Assembly: GCA_903813345.2 (NCBI GenBank)
Contig: CAIIXF020000012.1
Span: 30,206,184 to 30,270,183 of the forward strand
DNA length: 64,000 nt
Source: Owenia fusiformis
Lineage: Eukaryota > Annelida > Polychaeta > Sabellida > Oweniidae
Direction of reading: 5' to 3'
Under the pieces are notes generated by a model. That model was not told where the DNA came from and did not search any database. It saw nothing but the letters and a program-made list of their open reading frames with translations. Position 1 is the stretch's first letter. Each line of letters starts with the position of its first letter. The translations under genes and the position numbers were made by a program. Shown here in pieces: positions 21,330 to 32,441 of this stretch.

Positions 21330-21532
21330 CAGGCCCGTAGCCAGGGGGGGTTGCAGGGTTCGGGCGAACTCCCCCCTGGCCAAAAATTCTTTCAAAATCA
21401 TGCAGTTTTTCACCATTTTGAGCACTTTTCAAATGATTTTAGCCATATTTGGGGCAAAATTGTCAAATGTGAACCCCCCCTGGAAATTTTTGAAAATTGA
21501 ACCCCCCTTGGCAAATCCTGGCTACGGGCCTG
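21330..21532. mobile_element. MITE family C, copy 3 (complete)
   Basis: This is the most complete copy: 'CAGGCCCGTAGCCAGG' at the left and 'CCTGGCTACGGGCCTG' at the right. The flanks carry CCTTAA directly outside both ends, a probable 6-bp target-site duplication. Confidence 0.88.
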
Positions 21533-21739
21533 CCTTAAATAAGATGTATCTATATTTCATTATATTACTGGCATTCTTGGCCCAGGTAAAACATTAACGC
21601 TAGGATATTACCTTTTACACTCGGACAGGCTATTTTTCTGCAACACATGAGTGAAGAATATTTCTTTCATATAAATTGTCTGTTTAGCCCAAATACCTTG
21701 CCTTCGGTTCGTTCAAGCCTTAAACATTCAATATTCGTC

Positions 21740-22504
21740 TTAAGGTGCTATGGGAGTTAACAGGAAATGACAAAACAGGAAGTGACAAAGCCATGCTGGA
21801 TTTTGAAAATTTTTTGAACCAAGATAACAGAGTTCTGTTTGGACCTCCAGTCAGTTTAACTAGTTCCACATATCATTTACATGACCGGGAACACAACGGA
21901 AATGGTCAGAATGACCATAAACATGATGAAATAACCTTTTCAGCCCTCTGAAAATGTGCCTGAAAAACAGCTAAGAGTAGGTGCCCAGGAAAGGTCACTG
22001 AACAAAATCTTTTGACTTTTTCAGAAAATCTGCCCAATATATTGCTTAAAATGGTACAATTTAAAAAAATTTGATATCATTCTTAGAAAAAGAAAAAAAT
22101 TAAAAAAAATGAATTGAAAATCGATCGATTTACCTTTTTACTACAGCCATTATTGTTCCAGACAATTTTTTAAAATTTCAAAGATTGTATCATTTAGAAC
22201 AATATATTGGACACGTTTTCTGAAAAAATCGAAAGATTCTGTTCAGTGACCTTTCCTGAGCACCTACTTTTAGCTATTTTTCAGTCACATTTTCAGAGGG
22301 CTGAAAAGGTTATTTCATCATTTTTATGGTCATTCTGACCATTTCCATTGTGTTCCCAGTCATGTAAATGATATGTGGAACTAGTAAAACTGACTAGAGG
22401 TCCAAACAGAACTCTGATATCTTGCTTCAAAAAATTTTCAAAATCCAGCATGGCTTTGTCACTTCCTGTTTTGTCATTTCCTGTTAACTTCCATGGCACC
22501 TTAA
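21740..22504. mobile_element. 765-bp palindromic element with TTAAGGTGC ends
   Basis: The left arm 'TTAAGGTGCTATGGGAGTTA' is mirrored by the right arm ending 'TAACTTCCATGGCACCTTAA'. Both arms include 'CAAAACAGGAAGTGACAAAG' or its mirror, and pairing extends to near 22120. Both strands give similar spurious ORFs. Confidence 0.85.
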
Positions 22505-22598
22505 AGGGTTCCGATAAGCATCCCGTATAAAAACAATATAGCGGCTCCAGACGAATCAACTGGATCAGTCCATTTTTAAGAAATAAGGGGAGTTCTGT
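22501..22598. repeat. 98-bp dispersed repeat, copy 2
   Basis: Reverse-complement match of 7770-7867, sharing 'ATCAACTGGATCAGTCCAT'. It directly abuts the palindrome at 21740-22504. Confidence 0.65.
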
Positions 22599-23092
22599 AA
22601 AATCCAGTTTATTGAAATTGTCTTTGAGATAAAGTAATCCGTTTATAATGATTTTTAAAACGTTATCCATGGAGTGATTGCGTTCAAACAGTACATGTAC
22701 AACAGCCAATATAAATCCTTGTTTTAGAACTGCTTTGTTTCATTTGCAGGATATTTCATATGCCAAGCTGTGTGCTATTACGTTATGGGGAAATTTAGAT
22801 GCCAATTTTTCCTTATTATACACAAATAGAAGATCCTGAAACTTCACCCATAAATTTGGAATTGATTTGTCAAAATAAAAATCACCCTTTTATAAATGTG
22901 TGACGATCTACAATATACTTATGCTATATAACAGTTAGAGGTGTTGACACAACGACATCGAACCTGTGAACCCTTGAGTATTATTCCGGGATCGGGCCTT
23001 TTATACTAAACGGTGAGCAACACCAGAAACGAGCGTTCGATTTGCTAAACGATATGCGTCACCCTTTAAAGTACACCACCGGACGCATACTA

Positions 23093-23758
23093 TACAGAGT
23101 GTCTCAATAAAAAATAAAAAATGTTACAAGTACAAAGTGGTCAATGTGTTTTAAAATTTTGGCGTTTACCCTAAAATATAAATTGAATTCTTAAAGAGAA
23201 AGCTCTCAGTTAATTTAATTTGACACCAGCAGATTTAAAATCCTTCCATGGTTGACTACACAGCACAGATTTCATTGACTCATGTAAAATCTGACTTGCG
23301 CCAATTTCTCAGTGGTTATTAAGCACAAAGGACAAAGAGAAACCATCCCTTACTCATTTGATTTTATTCACAGTTAAAGATTGACATTTTACTGATTCAG
23401 TCTGCAATTTTCCTATCTGTCTTTCGTAACATGACCGGCGTGCTTATCCACGCAAACGTGTAATCGCCTCAACATAAAAAGACCATTCTGCTGGCGTTGG
23501 AATTTTGGAATGTCGTCCAGGAAAGGCATGACATGTTCAACCACTGATGAGAAGTTGGCGCAAGTCAGATTTCACATAAATTCTGTCCTGCGCAGTCTAG
23601 TCAACCATGGACGGATTTTGCATCTGCTTGCGTAAAATTAATCAAGAGAGCCTACTCTTCAAGAACTTAAGTATATTTTAGAGTAAACGCCAAAATTATA
23701 AAAAATATTGACATTTTTAATTTTTATACTTGTAATATCTTTAGTGAACCACACTGTA
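23093..23758. mobile_element. MITE with long mariner-like inverted repeats
   Basis: It begins 'TACAGAGTGTCTCAATAAA' and ends 'GTGAACCACACTGTA'. The arms, about 200 bp each, mirror 'TTTTGGCGTTTACCCTAAAA' and 'TTGGCGCAAGTCAGATTT' on either side of a centre near 23430. The TA at each end fits a TA target site. Confidence 0.78.
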
Positions 23759-24899
23759 TTTGAAGCTGTGTTCATGTCGTGCAACGAACCACATTGTTAT
23801 TTATCCATGTAGTTCATTGCAAAACCCGAATTTATTTGTTTACTACATTTTGCTTTATTTTGTTCTTGTTTATATTACACTTACACAATGCAATCCCGAT
23901 CAACATGGCTATAAATAATGTCCAAAATGTGTTTATTTTCCTATTTTTATAGTATAGTTATGTTTTAAGAAGAAAACAAGTAAACGTGATAAGGGTCATA
24001 GACATTGTTCCATAGTATTCACTAGTGGAGGAAAAAAGAAATTATGGCTGGCGAAGTTACCAAATGGATACATAAAGGATATCCTATCAATTTTGAGGAT
24101 ACCATTTTTATCCATAAGTGGACGTCGCCCATCTCCACGAGTGAGCGCAGCGAATGAGTGGAGATCGACTATACCCAAGAGTGGATAAAAATGATAGCCC
24201 GGGAAAAGGATATCATATTTATTCTATGGTCGCTATTTTTGTACGTACTTAAAATAATTTGACCTAAAAGTTGTCTTTCAATTCTTTTCTAATTTTTTCA
24301 TTTTATTTTCTGTGCACTTATCTTGTGTCGTTATATCCCCATATATACAGTATTTAGTATCCATCGGATAAACCCCATTTATCCCATGATACTACTACAC
24401 TACCCGGTGAATAACACCCGGGAATATTTTTGATATTGAGAAAATCGTATTGTTCCGTCCGATCCCGCTCGCGAAAATCGTATTCACCTTCCAATCCCGT
24501 TCATGAAAATGGTATTCACTTCTCGGTGACAGTATGATATTTCATCCTGGCCCTTCGGAAACAAACGGCTGTAACTTCGATATTCATAGGAAACACCTTC
24601 AGATCGCGCGATGGACCTTTCTTTATGAAATCGGGCTTCTATTTTATCATCGCAATGTATTTTTTATTCCAACGTTTATATTCTTCATAAGTTCGTTTAC
24701 ATATAAGCGTTAACAAGACCTCCTCACTGATACATTGTCATTGGCGAATCTTAAATGCAGCCTTGCGAATTGGGCGTCACTTCTGGCCAATTTCCCCGGG
24801 GATAAACGTTTCCAAAACTAACCGTACATAAAGATGCTTGTATATGGACATTCTATTTTAGGGTTCAAAATTTAAAAGAATGGGTTTTTGAAGGTTAAT

Positions 24900-25356
24900 G
24901 TAGGTTATCGCAAACAGTTTCAGACGGTTATCTTGGATTATGAATATTTTCTGACCATGAAGACAGGATATCCTTTCGATCAATTCGTTATCTTAAAGAT
25001 AAATATATGTAATGATAATAATGTCATAATGTCCAAAATCACTATCTTTTAGTCCCTTGGGGAATATAATTTTCCTTATAGGAAATAGAACATGACTTAA
25101 AGCACATTCTAATTATGCATTCAACATTATGATAAAAGGCTGCATTCTTAGTAAAATTAGGTCAATATTTTTGAAAAAGAATAATGTTGATTGGTTCATT
25201 GCCCCTTTAATATCACTTAGTCTGATTAACTCAATTATCTTTGTATATATTTCCTTGGAGATAATGAGTGGGTCTTTAAGATACACCCATGTTCATGATC
25301 AGAAAATATTTATGATTCAAGTTAAGATCGTCTAAAATTGTTTGCGATAACCTACG
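24900..25356. mobile_element. MITE family G, copy 1
   Basis: The ends are 'GTAGGTTATCGCAAAC' and 'GTTTGCGATAACCTAC'. Further in, 'GATTATGAATATTTTCTGAC' is mirrored by 'CAGAAAATATTTATGATTC'. A second copy lies at 62091-62745. Confidence 0.85.
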
Positions 25357-25399
25357 TGCTACTCTACTTGAATCTCTTGTGTAATAGAGGAATCGAGAG

Positions 25400-25604
25400 C
25401 AGGCCTGTAGCCAGGATTTGCCAAGGGGGGGGGGGAAGTTTTCAAAAATTTCCAGGGGGGTTCCCATTTGACAATTTTGGCCCAAATATGGCTAAAATCA
25501 CTTGAAAAGTGCTCAAAGTGAAAAACTGCATGATTTTGAAAGAATTTTTTGCCAGGGGGGGGGTCGCCCGAAACCTGCGACCCCCCCCCCTGGCTACGTC
25601 CCTG
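25400..25604. mobile_element. MITE family C, copy 4
   Basis: It begins 'CAGGCCTGTAGCCAGGATTT' and ends 'CCCTGGCTACGTCCCTG'. Family interior and poly-C/poly-G runs are present. Confidence 0.82.
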
Positions 25605-25608
25605 GAGG

Positions 25609-25784
25609 AAACAAGTAGGATGGATGAGGGTAAGATGGAAGCAAGTAAAATATTGGAGGGAGTGGGCACATATCTAGGCAAGGATATGGGAGACATTCGG
25701 GATTTAGCAAGGAGAAATATCAACTCTGAGAGGCTTCTCCTCCGGGAGAGAATGCGATCTGGTCGATGTGACTTCTCACTGTGA
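25609..25784 (+). other. Orphan ORF segment, possible coding remnant
   Basis: Directly after the family C element, the plus strand has about 55 codons of complex, charged sequence with 'KMEASKILEGVGTYLGKDM' and 'NSERLLLRERMRSGRCDF' before TGA at 25782-25784. Its composition looks like protein, unlike the surrounding sequence, but I see no acceptor or partner exon and do not recognise the family. It could be the last exon of a gene or a fragment carried by a transposon. Confidence 0.3.
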
Positions 25785-26152
25785 CATCACATGTTCTCAC
25801 CGATCAACAAACCAACCAACTGTTGATTAAAAAACAAGAATTTCGTTTATTTTTTTTCGTCATTTTATTTTATTATCTCACAATAAATACAGTCATACAA
25901 TCGCACATACATACACATATAAATAATACAAACACAATAAATAGGTACACTTTAAAAAACATTTTTCAGATCATTTAGCATTGAGTGAAGTGTTAAATAT
26001 TGTGTTTAAATAGTGTTTAAATGTTAAATATTATTAAATACTGCTTGTATTTTTGATAATTGAGAGAGATTCTTTGAAATATCAATATTCACTGGAGTTC
26101 TTTGGCATTAAATTCTGATCAGAATTCTTACACCAAACAACAATATGAATCT

Positions 26153-26427
26153 ACTCGAGTTCATTTAATTCAGAGACTAACATAATTTATTTTCGACGTT
26201 TCACCAGTTATCCTACCAGCTTTATACTAAAATGTATTCTCTCATATAAATGAGACAATAAATATACAATATAATTATCAAAAATACTTTTAAAAATGGA
26301 TGTTCACAGTTATAGTATTTACGACAAACGTCCATTTTTGAAAATATTCGTGTTACAGCTGGTAGGATACTCGGTGAGAAACGTCGAAAATAAATTATTT
26401 TAGTCTCTGAAGTAAATGCACTCGAGT
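26153..26427. mobile_element. 275-bp palindromic element
   Basis: The arms 'ACTCGAGTTCATTTAATTCA' and its mirror ending 'AGTAAATGCACTCGAGT' both continue inward through 'AGAGACTAA', 'TTATTTTCGACGTTTC' and 'TCCTACCAGC'. The central part includes a second pair, 'AAAAATGGATGTT' and 'CGTCCATTTTT'. Confidence 0.82.
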
Positions 26428-27934
26428 TAATGCATTACCAGAGAGATGCATTTACAAAAACACATGCATGTTTTATTTAAATTATTAACGAATTCACGTC
26501 ATCATGCTTAATTCTGAACAGGAATGATAATGTGACCAGGTGCCGATATTTTATCACACCATTGGGCTTATATTGAGATTATATTGCAGACAGTCTTTAA
26601 ATTCCAAATGCCAAATGGTTTTTCGTTTAAAATTAATGTGAAGATATTTCTAATTGTAAAATTGTTCACATCATTCGAACTGTTTGATACGCTTGACAAA
26701 GGATGAGCGAATTGTAAAATTTCTGATTAAATATTTGATAACTGGTCAAAAATTGATACACGTTTAGAGGTATTATTACGCGATCAGAGGTAATATATTG
26801 TTAAATTGTTAACTGGCAATGATATGTCCAAATATATGTCGGTGATTACAGCAAAATATCTGGTGATCTTTTTTTGTCAATTTAGATCTGATCTCGTCCA
26901 TAACCTTCACGTTTCTGTCGGCCATTATCGGTAATTATCGGAAATGTTATGAATGATTGTCATCAGCCAGTGTCATTGTACACCAGGTCCGACATAGTTG
27001 CGCATTCGCAATACCCTAATCTTTCTCATATTTTCTTATTGAGGCTTTATTTGCCATTCTACTGCAATTGTTGAGCACCAATGTATGCGGACTTTGTGAC
27101 CTGGGACTATTAAAATCGAGTTCAAAGTCCTTCTTTGTATTCGAATAAACTATGTTGCACCTAGGTCATTTTGGAACCTGCATCCAACCTGAAAATATAT
27201 AAATCAAACAACTGTATATTACGCATACACTTTCTCCAAATGTACGGTAATCCAAATTTTTCTGCTGTACCACGTGATGAAGCCTATTTACGTTTGATAA
27301 TTAAAACACCATAAACATGCCATATGTACTCCGGAAAGTCACAATGTTCTGGCATTCGTTCACGATATTATACTCAAAATATTGACATTGGCCCTACACT
27401 CCCCTCAAAAAGATTGGCAAAACAAGATTGGCAAAACCAAATCCCCTATTTGACCATTGTTGAAAGCCTGTTTAGTCTGGGTATTTTAAAAAACTTAATT
27501 GAATAATATCATATCATCAAGTTATCATAAACTCGACCTTGTGTATATCATTTATGTCAATGCTTAAAATGACATGTCAAACCAATAATAAATATATAAA
27601 TGAAAAAATAAATGAAATAAATAAATAAACCATTCTATTAGAGTGTATGTCATTTATGTCAATGCTTGAAATTACAAAATAAATAGATAGATAAATAAAT
27701 GAAAAAAAATAATTTTAAATGATAAATGAAAAGGTAACAAACTTTTTTTATGAGTGTGTATGTCATTTAGTGTTTGAATTAAAAATATATCAAATCAATG
27801 ATAATTAGATAAGAAAATGAATGCATGAATGATAAATGAATAAATGAAAAAAAAACTTCTGTTTAAGAGCTCATTCAAGTCAAACAAATATGTCAAACCA
27901 AAAATTACTAAATAGATACATAATTAAAACTTAC

Positions 27935-29244
27935 TTTTAATATTAGATTTCACTTTCTGCATCGTATTTTTTGATTTAGGTGGGCGTGTATCATTTTCTA
28001 TATTACGCATAGGGCTGACATCGTCCCTTATGTAGTTTGATGATTGTTGCGATGGTTCCTGAATACGAATGTCCTCAGAACTACCATGAGGTGTTATTAT
28101 TGTTGCGTGGGCCCCTGAATAATACAGAATAACATATTAATTATGAAAAACATTACAAAATTAATATAAATTCTATAGAGAAAAATACGATTAAGAATAA
28201 CACTGTCCATCCAATAATAGGCCCTTAAAATATCATATAAATCATAAAACGGCCAATTTATTGATACTTGTAATTACTAATAAGATATCTAATTAACGTT
28301 ATTCCTCCTGAAATATCTCTTATTTTTCAACAGCTAATTGGAACCAGATTTCTCTCCGGTAAATTACATTTGTGCCATGAATGATAATGGAAAAGCTAAA
28401 TATTCAAAAATGTCCTTGGCATGATCATTTTGACGGTCAAGTGAAGGGTATTCTGTACTTTTACTTCTTGTCCGGTCATGTACTTTTATCTTTGAACTGG
28501 TTGCAATCGATATGTTCTATATTAGGGTAATAATTTACTCGAATGGCGAGCTGAAGGTTACCAGAAAGGTTGTTCCATTGATGATATACAGGGTGGACTA
28601 CAAAATCGCCACCCCTTAATATCAATGAAATAGTTATTCTTATGCTTAGGCGCTATCATTAAAGGTAAAACATATCAAAGGTGAATTAATTCTTGATACT
28701 TCGGTACATACTAATATCCTTGGTCTAAATATACTATATATTTGTATGATGTAAGGTATATTTTTGAATTGCTGATTCGGGGGTTCTTTTGGCCCACCCT
28801 GTAATCTCTGTTCCTGAACTTGGCAATGAATCAACATTGTACTTTAATAAATGAATGATTGAACATCACCGATATATCCCTACCAAAACAATTCGCCTTG
28901 TCTACCTTGATACTATATTATGTTTAGTAACACATTTTGTTCTACTTTTATTTGGCCCTCTTATGCCTTGTGGGGTGGGGGTGGCGGTCAAAAGTTCAAA
29001 ACGTGTCCACTGTTTATAGAAATATATATATTTGAATAAATAGCAATGAGTATGGCTTACCGTCATCAACTCCCATTCTGGTGTCTCCTATTATTACAAC
29101 GCCCGCTTCTCCCCTGTGACAAAAGGGGGCTCTCATTGTAAGGTTACACACCCTATCACACAGCGCCCTCTTTAGTTGAGGACTCCTACTTGCTGCCCTT
29201 ACAGTCTGTGTCGCTAGTGCTGACATCTTCTTTTCAAAACACAA
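27935..29244 (-). CDS. Hypothetical protein, first two coding exons
   Basis: Exon 29061 to about 29244 ends at a good donor (GTAAGCC) and exon 27935-28114 has CAG before it and GTAAGT after it. The phases join (1 and 1) and the frame stays open. Translation from the inner ATG (29223-29225) starts 'MSALATQTVRAASRSPQLKR', has four Cys in 'CDRVCNLTMRAPFC', continues across the junction as 'GVDDGGAHATIITPHGSS' and ends in a polar basic stretch with 'RPPKSKNTMQKVKSNIK'. An upstream ATG in the same frame (29242-29244) is possible, but the sequence before 29225 ends in TTTTGAAAAG and may be an acceptor. I do not recognise the family and did not find later exons. A TATA box lies at 29771. Confidence 0.55.
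28587..28803. mobile_element. Mariner-like MITE (TACAGGGTGG)
   Basis: Ends TACAGGGTGG and CCACCCTGTA with TA at both ends. It lies in the intron of the hypothetical minus-strand gene. Confidence 0.75.
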
Positions 29245-29770
29245 AAAGTAACTAGGTAATTAAAAGTCAAAAACTCTTTAATGTTACGTATCATCAATTA
29301 TAGATGTAACATATGATTTGAAGCAATGATGTATAGTTTAGTACCGTATTTAGAGGTTAGAACGACAATGAACCGAAATGTATCCTCAAGATAATCTTAG
29401 TCGACAAACTAAGGTTTGTTGATGATCCGACTCGACATTTGCACCTCAAGTTCTATACAATGCTTAGAATTAGAGAGATGGATGAAAACTTACATTAGCT
29501 TAATCCTATATTTTAGAAATAACAGATTTGAATTTGGTTAACACTAAGATTAATTTAAAAGAGAGATGAACTAAAATATAATTTTACCTTCAATTAATAT
29601 ATTTATTCCTCTAAGTTTTTATCACTTTAAGTTTATATTCCTCTATGTTTAGCTGTAAATGCTTGTCCACTTCGTATCAATATCTCGTACTGTGTTCTGT
29701 TCCAATAGCACGTTCGGTTTTTAGTTTGCTTGCTTTCCTGTTTTTATTTGAATCACTACTTAACCGCGTC

Positions 29771-29778
29771 CTTATATA
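29771..29778 (-). promoter_or_regulatory. Probable TATA box of the hypothetical minus-strand gene
   Basis: The minus strand reads GGCTATATAAGG around 29770-29781, about 530 bp upstream of the first ATG. This suggests a 5' UTR with or without an intron before 29244. Confidence 0.4.
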
Positions 29779-30131
29779 GCCTAGTAACCCATCGTATGAA
29801 ATATACAGACCGACTGATATATTATGTGGTAATTTCTAGAATCATCAAGAATATTGCGAGATAGAAGTAGATGTCGTAATTTCCGGAATTCCCACCAACC
29901 GGCTTGTGATTGGTTATCATTGGATATTGCAATTGCTATCGATCCGTTGACGTCATTTGTGGTCGGATGTCGTCTGCTGGTGAATGTGACTTTGATCAGG
30001 GGGCATATATTTTATCATTGTAATGAATGAATGGTACGGTAAAACACGATCACGAATGGTTAATTCATTGTTACACAGCAATACAGAGGCGTTTGGAGAA
30101 AATGGGATGAACAAATTATTGTAGCTTCTTG

Positions 30132-30341
30132 TACACTCCCCTAGAAAAGTTTGGCAAAATCGCCTATTTCCAGTACGCGTTGCCTATTTATGGCGATTTT
30201 TTGTCGTGAAATCTGATGCACTCAAGATTTGAAACTTGAAAATTATATTTCGACCCCAAGGGTTTTATTGGTATATAGGCTTACTAATGTATAACACTAC
30301 AACTTGGAGTTAGGGTTGCCAAATCTTTAATGGGAAGTGTA
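30132..30341. mobile_element. MITE with TACACTCCCCT ends
   Basis: The left end 'TACACTCCCCTAGAAAAG' and 'TTTGGCAAA' are mirrored by 'TTGCCAAATCTTTAATGGGA' and 'AGTGTA' at the right. A lone similar end occurs at 27390 ('TACACTCCCCTCAAAAAG'). Confidence 0.65.
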
Positions 30342-30869
30342 AAACTAAATTATTCAGCCTTATCAGAGACCATCCTTCATTCAAAAGACTTCATTTATTA
30401 CTCAATTCAGGAAAGAAGTGAAATACCCTTGGATCAAGGATGATCAGAGACTTGCAACATCGAGAACGCGGTATTGAGCAATTGGGATTAAAATGTAGGC
30501 CTACAGTATTAAGTCATCAAAATATAAATAGAAAATGCGACATATTTTTAGAATCGAATTTCGTCATATCAAAGGCTTGTTTCGAAAATCAAATACTAGT
30601 AAATGTCACAATGTTCTGTATAAGCTTAATAACTCAATGACATAGGTCCACGTGTCTAGCATTCCACGGTTTTGTGTCACGTCTCACAGCTTAGTCGATG
30701 TAACCTCACTTGCTAATGTGAATTTATGAACCGGATGTATGACTAAACTAAGACGTTTTGTCGTTAATTCTGGTGAAATGAGGATATTCCTATGCTATCT
30801 AACGCTTTAGAGTGCCACTTAAAGAAATCACAAGAGAGGTGGCGCATATTACAATGAGGAAATCTCTGT

Positions 30870-31370
30870 TCAATAGCCTTGACTGTTACATAATTGATAT
30901 TCTTAAGCGTGCGTCAAAACCTCGTGACGGGTATGTCACAAACCAGCAAACGTGCCTTAATATGAGATGTCCCGGTGAATTGGAGATTGACGACGTTAAA
31001 TATAGCCTGAAGAGACGTTAAATAACAACGCACGTGTTTGAAATACTTTTCTTTTTTAAAGAGAGGCGTGCGTTTAGACCTCGTGACGGGTCTGTCACAT
31101 GCCAGCAAACGTGCCTTAAGATATCCCGGTTGAATTGGAGATTGACGACGTTTGAATATCATGAATATAGCCAAAAGAGACGTTAGATAATAACGCACGT
31201 GTTTGAAATACTTTTCTTTTTTAAAGTGAAACGTATGTTAAGACCACGTGACGGGTCTGTAACATACCAACACACGTGCCTTAAGATGTCCAAGTAAATT
31301 AGACACTGACGACGTTACACATAACGAGAAGTTAACTAACAAACGCACGTGTTTGAAATACTTTTCTGGC
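30870..31370. repeat. Three tandem copies of a 160-185-bp unit
   Basis: Each copy contains 'CGTGACGGGTCTGTCACAT' (with variants), 'CAAACGTGCCTTAAGAT', 'GATTGACGACGTT' and 'CGCACGTGTTTGAAATACTT'. Copies start near 30910, 31078 and 31243. ORFs here are spurious. Confidence 0.8.
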
Positions 31371-31374
31371 CACA

Positions 31375-31567
31375 TTTCTGGTGCGAGAAAAAAAATTGGG
31401 CCCCTAAAACCAAAAAGTGGGCCCAAATTTTGAGGCCCATTTTCTTCAAAATTTGTCCTAAAATTAAAAAGTAAGGCCTTAGAAGGCCCAGTAATGATAA
31501 AAAGGCCCACTATTTGGGGCATCAAGGCCTTTTTTGGCCTTTTAGCCCATCTCAGATCCGCCAGTGA
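31375..31567. mobile_element. MITE family D, copy 2 (reverse, left-truncated)
   Basis: It ends 'TCAGATCCGCCAGTG' and contains 'AAGGCCTTTTTTGGCCTTTT' and 'AAAGTGGGCCCAAATTTT'. The opposite outer end is missing. Confidence 0.75.
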
Positions 31568-32441
31568 GACCTAGTAACACTGATGTCAGATTATAATGAA
31601 ATGCTGATTAGGTAAGGCAAGGACGTCCTTGGGTAATGCTAATCTCTTTAGGTGGCCAGACAATGAAAATGAAGGGCATCCAGGGTCCAAGGGTATTCAC
31701 ATCATTACAGAATAAATGAAGCCCTTTGAATGAAGGATGGATGAAGGGCGTCGCTTCAAGGATTGCGTCATCTGAATTGACCAATCTGAGATCTTGGAAA
31801 GGTTTGCGTCAATTCATATCAAAGATAGGGGTTATCTCCAATGTTACTTTTTATAGATGTACCCCTTTATCTTTTCGTTTTGAGGGGGTGGGGGGGGGGC
31901 TGTTATATCTTCAATTCATCTTAAAAATAGGTCAATGAACCCCGTGAGTCAAATGTACTTAATAACAAGGAACAGGTTTAGAGGGGAAACCCATCTAATT
32001 GAAAAACTAAGTCAAAATTGTTTTTCAGTCAAGCTGACCTAGACGATAGCGAGGCTTGAAGGACGCTTACTGTAATCAACCGATCGGTCGTTGCCAACTG
32101 TTTACGCTGAAAGTCTTCTCAATGATTCCATTTATACATAGAAGTGATACATATGCAATAGGTGAACATTGTTCGATGTCTGGGTCCGTAGCCAGAGGGG
32201 GGGGGATGAAAGTAGAGTTTGAAAATTTCTGAAAGCCCTCCCCCAAGCCTCCCCTTCCCCGGTTCCACCAGAGCCTGTGCTCCGCTTCATCCTCCCCACT
32301 TAAACAAGACAGGAGAATATCATACGTAATATGCAAGTATAGGAGGTGGGAGGGGAATAGGCCTATAAATGAGAAAATGGCTGGAGATTTAGAAAAATAA
32401 AAATTGAGAAAACACTGCACAGAAACACAATTATATCTAAA

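Larger units (their letters stand above)
22599..27934. other. Non-coding stretch rich in inverted-repeat elements
   Basis: I recognise no conserved exon. Elements at 23093-23758, 24900-25356, 25400-25604 and 26153-26427 account for about a third of it. 24000-24560 has repeated 'AGTGGATAAAAATG' and 'CCACGAGTGAGCGCAGCGAA' motifs of unknown kind. 27560-27860 is simple AAATAAATGA-type sequence. Downstream exons of the gene at 27935-29244 may lie here undetected. Confidence 0.5.

Noticed and set aside
22293-22709. 138-codon minus-strand ORF
   Set aside because: It covers the right arm of a palindromic element and the 98-bp dispersed repeat. The left arm gives the same peptide on the plus strand.
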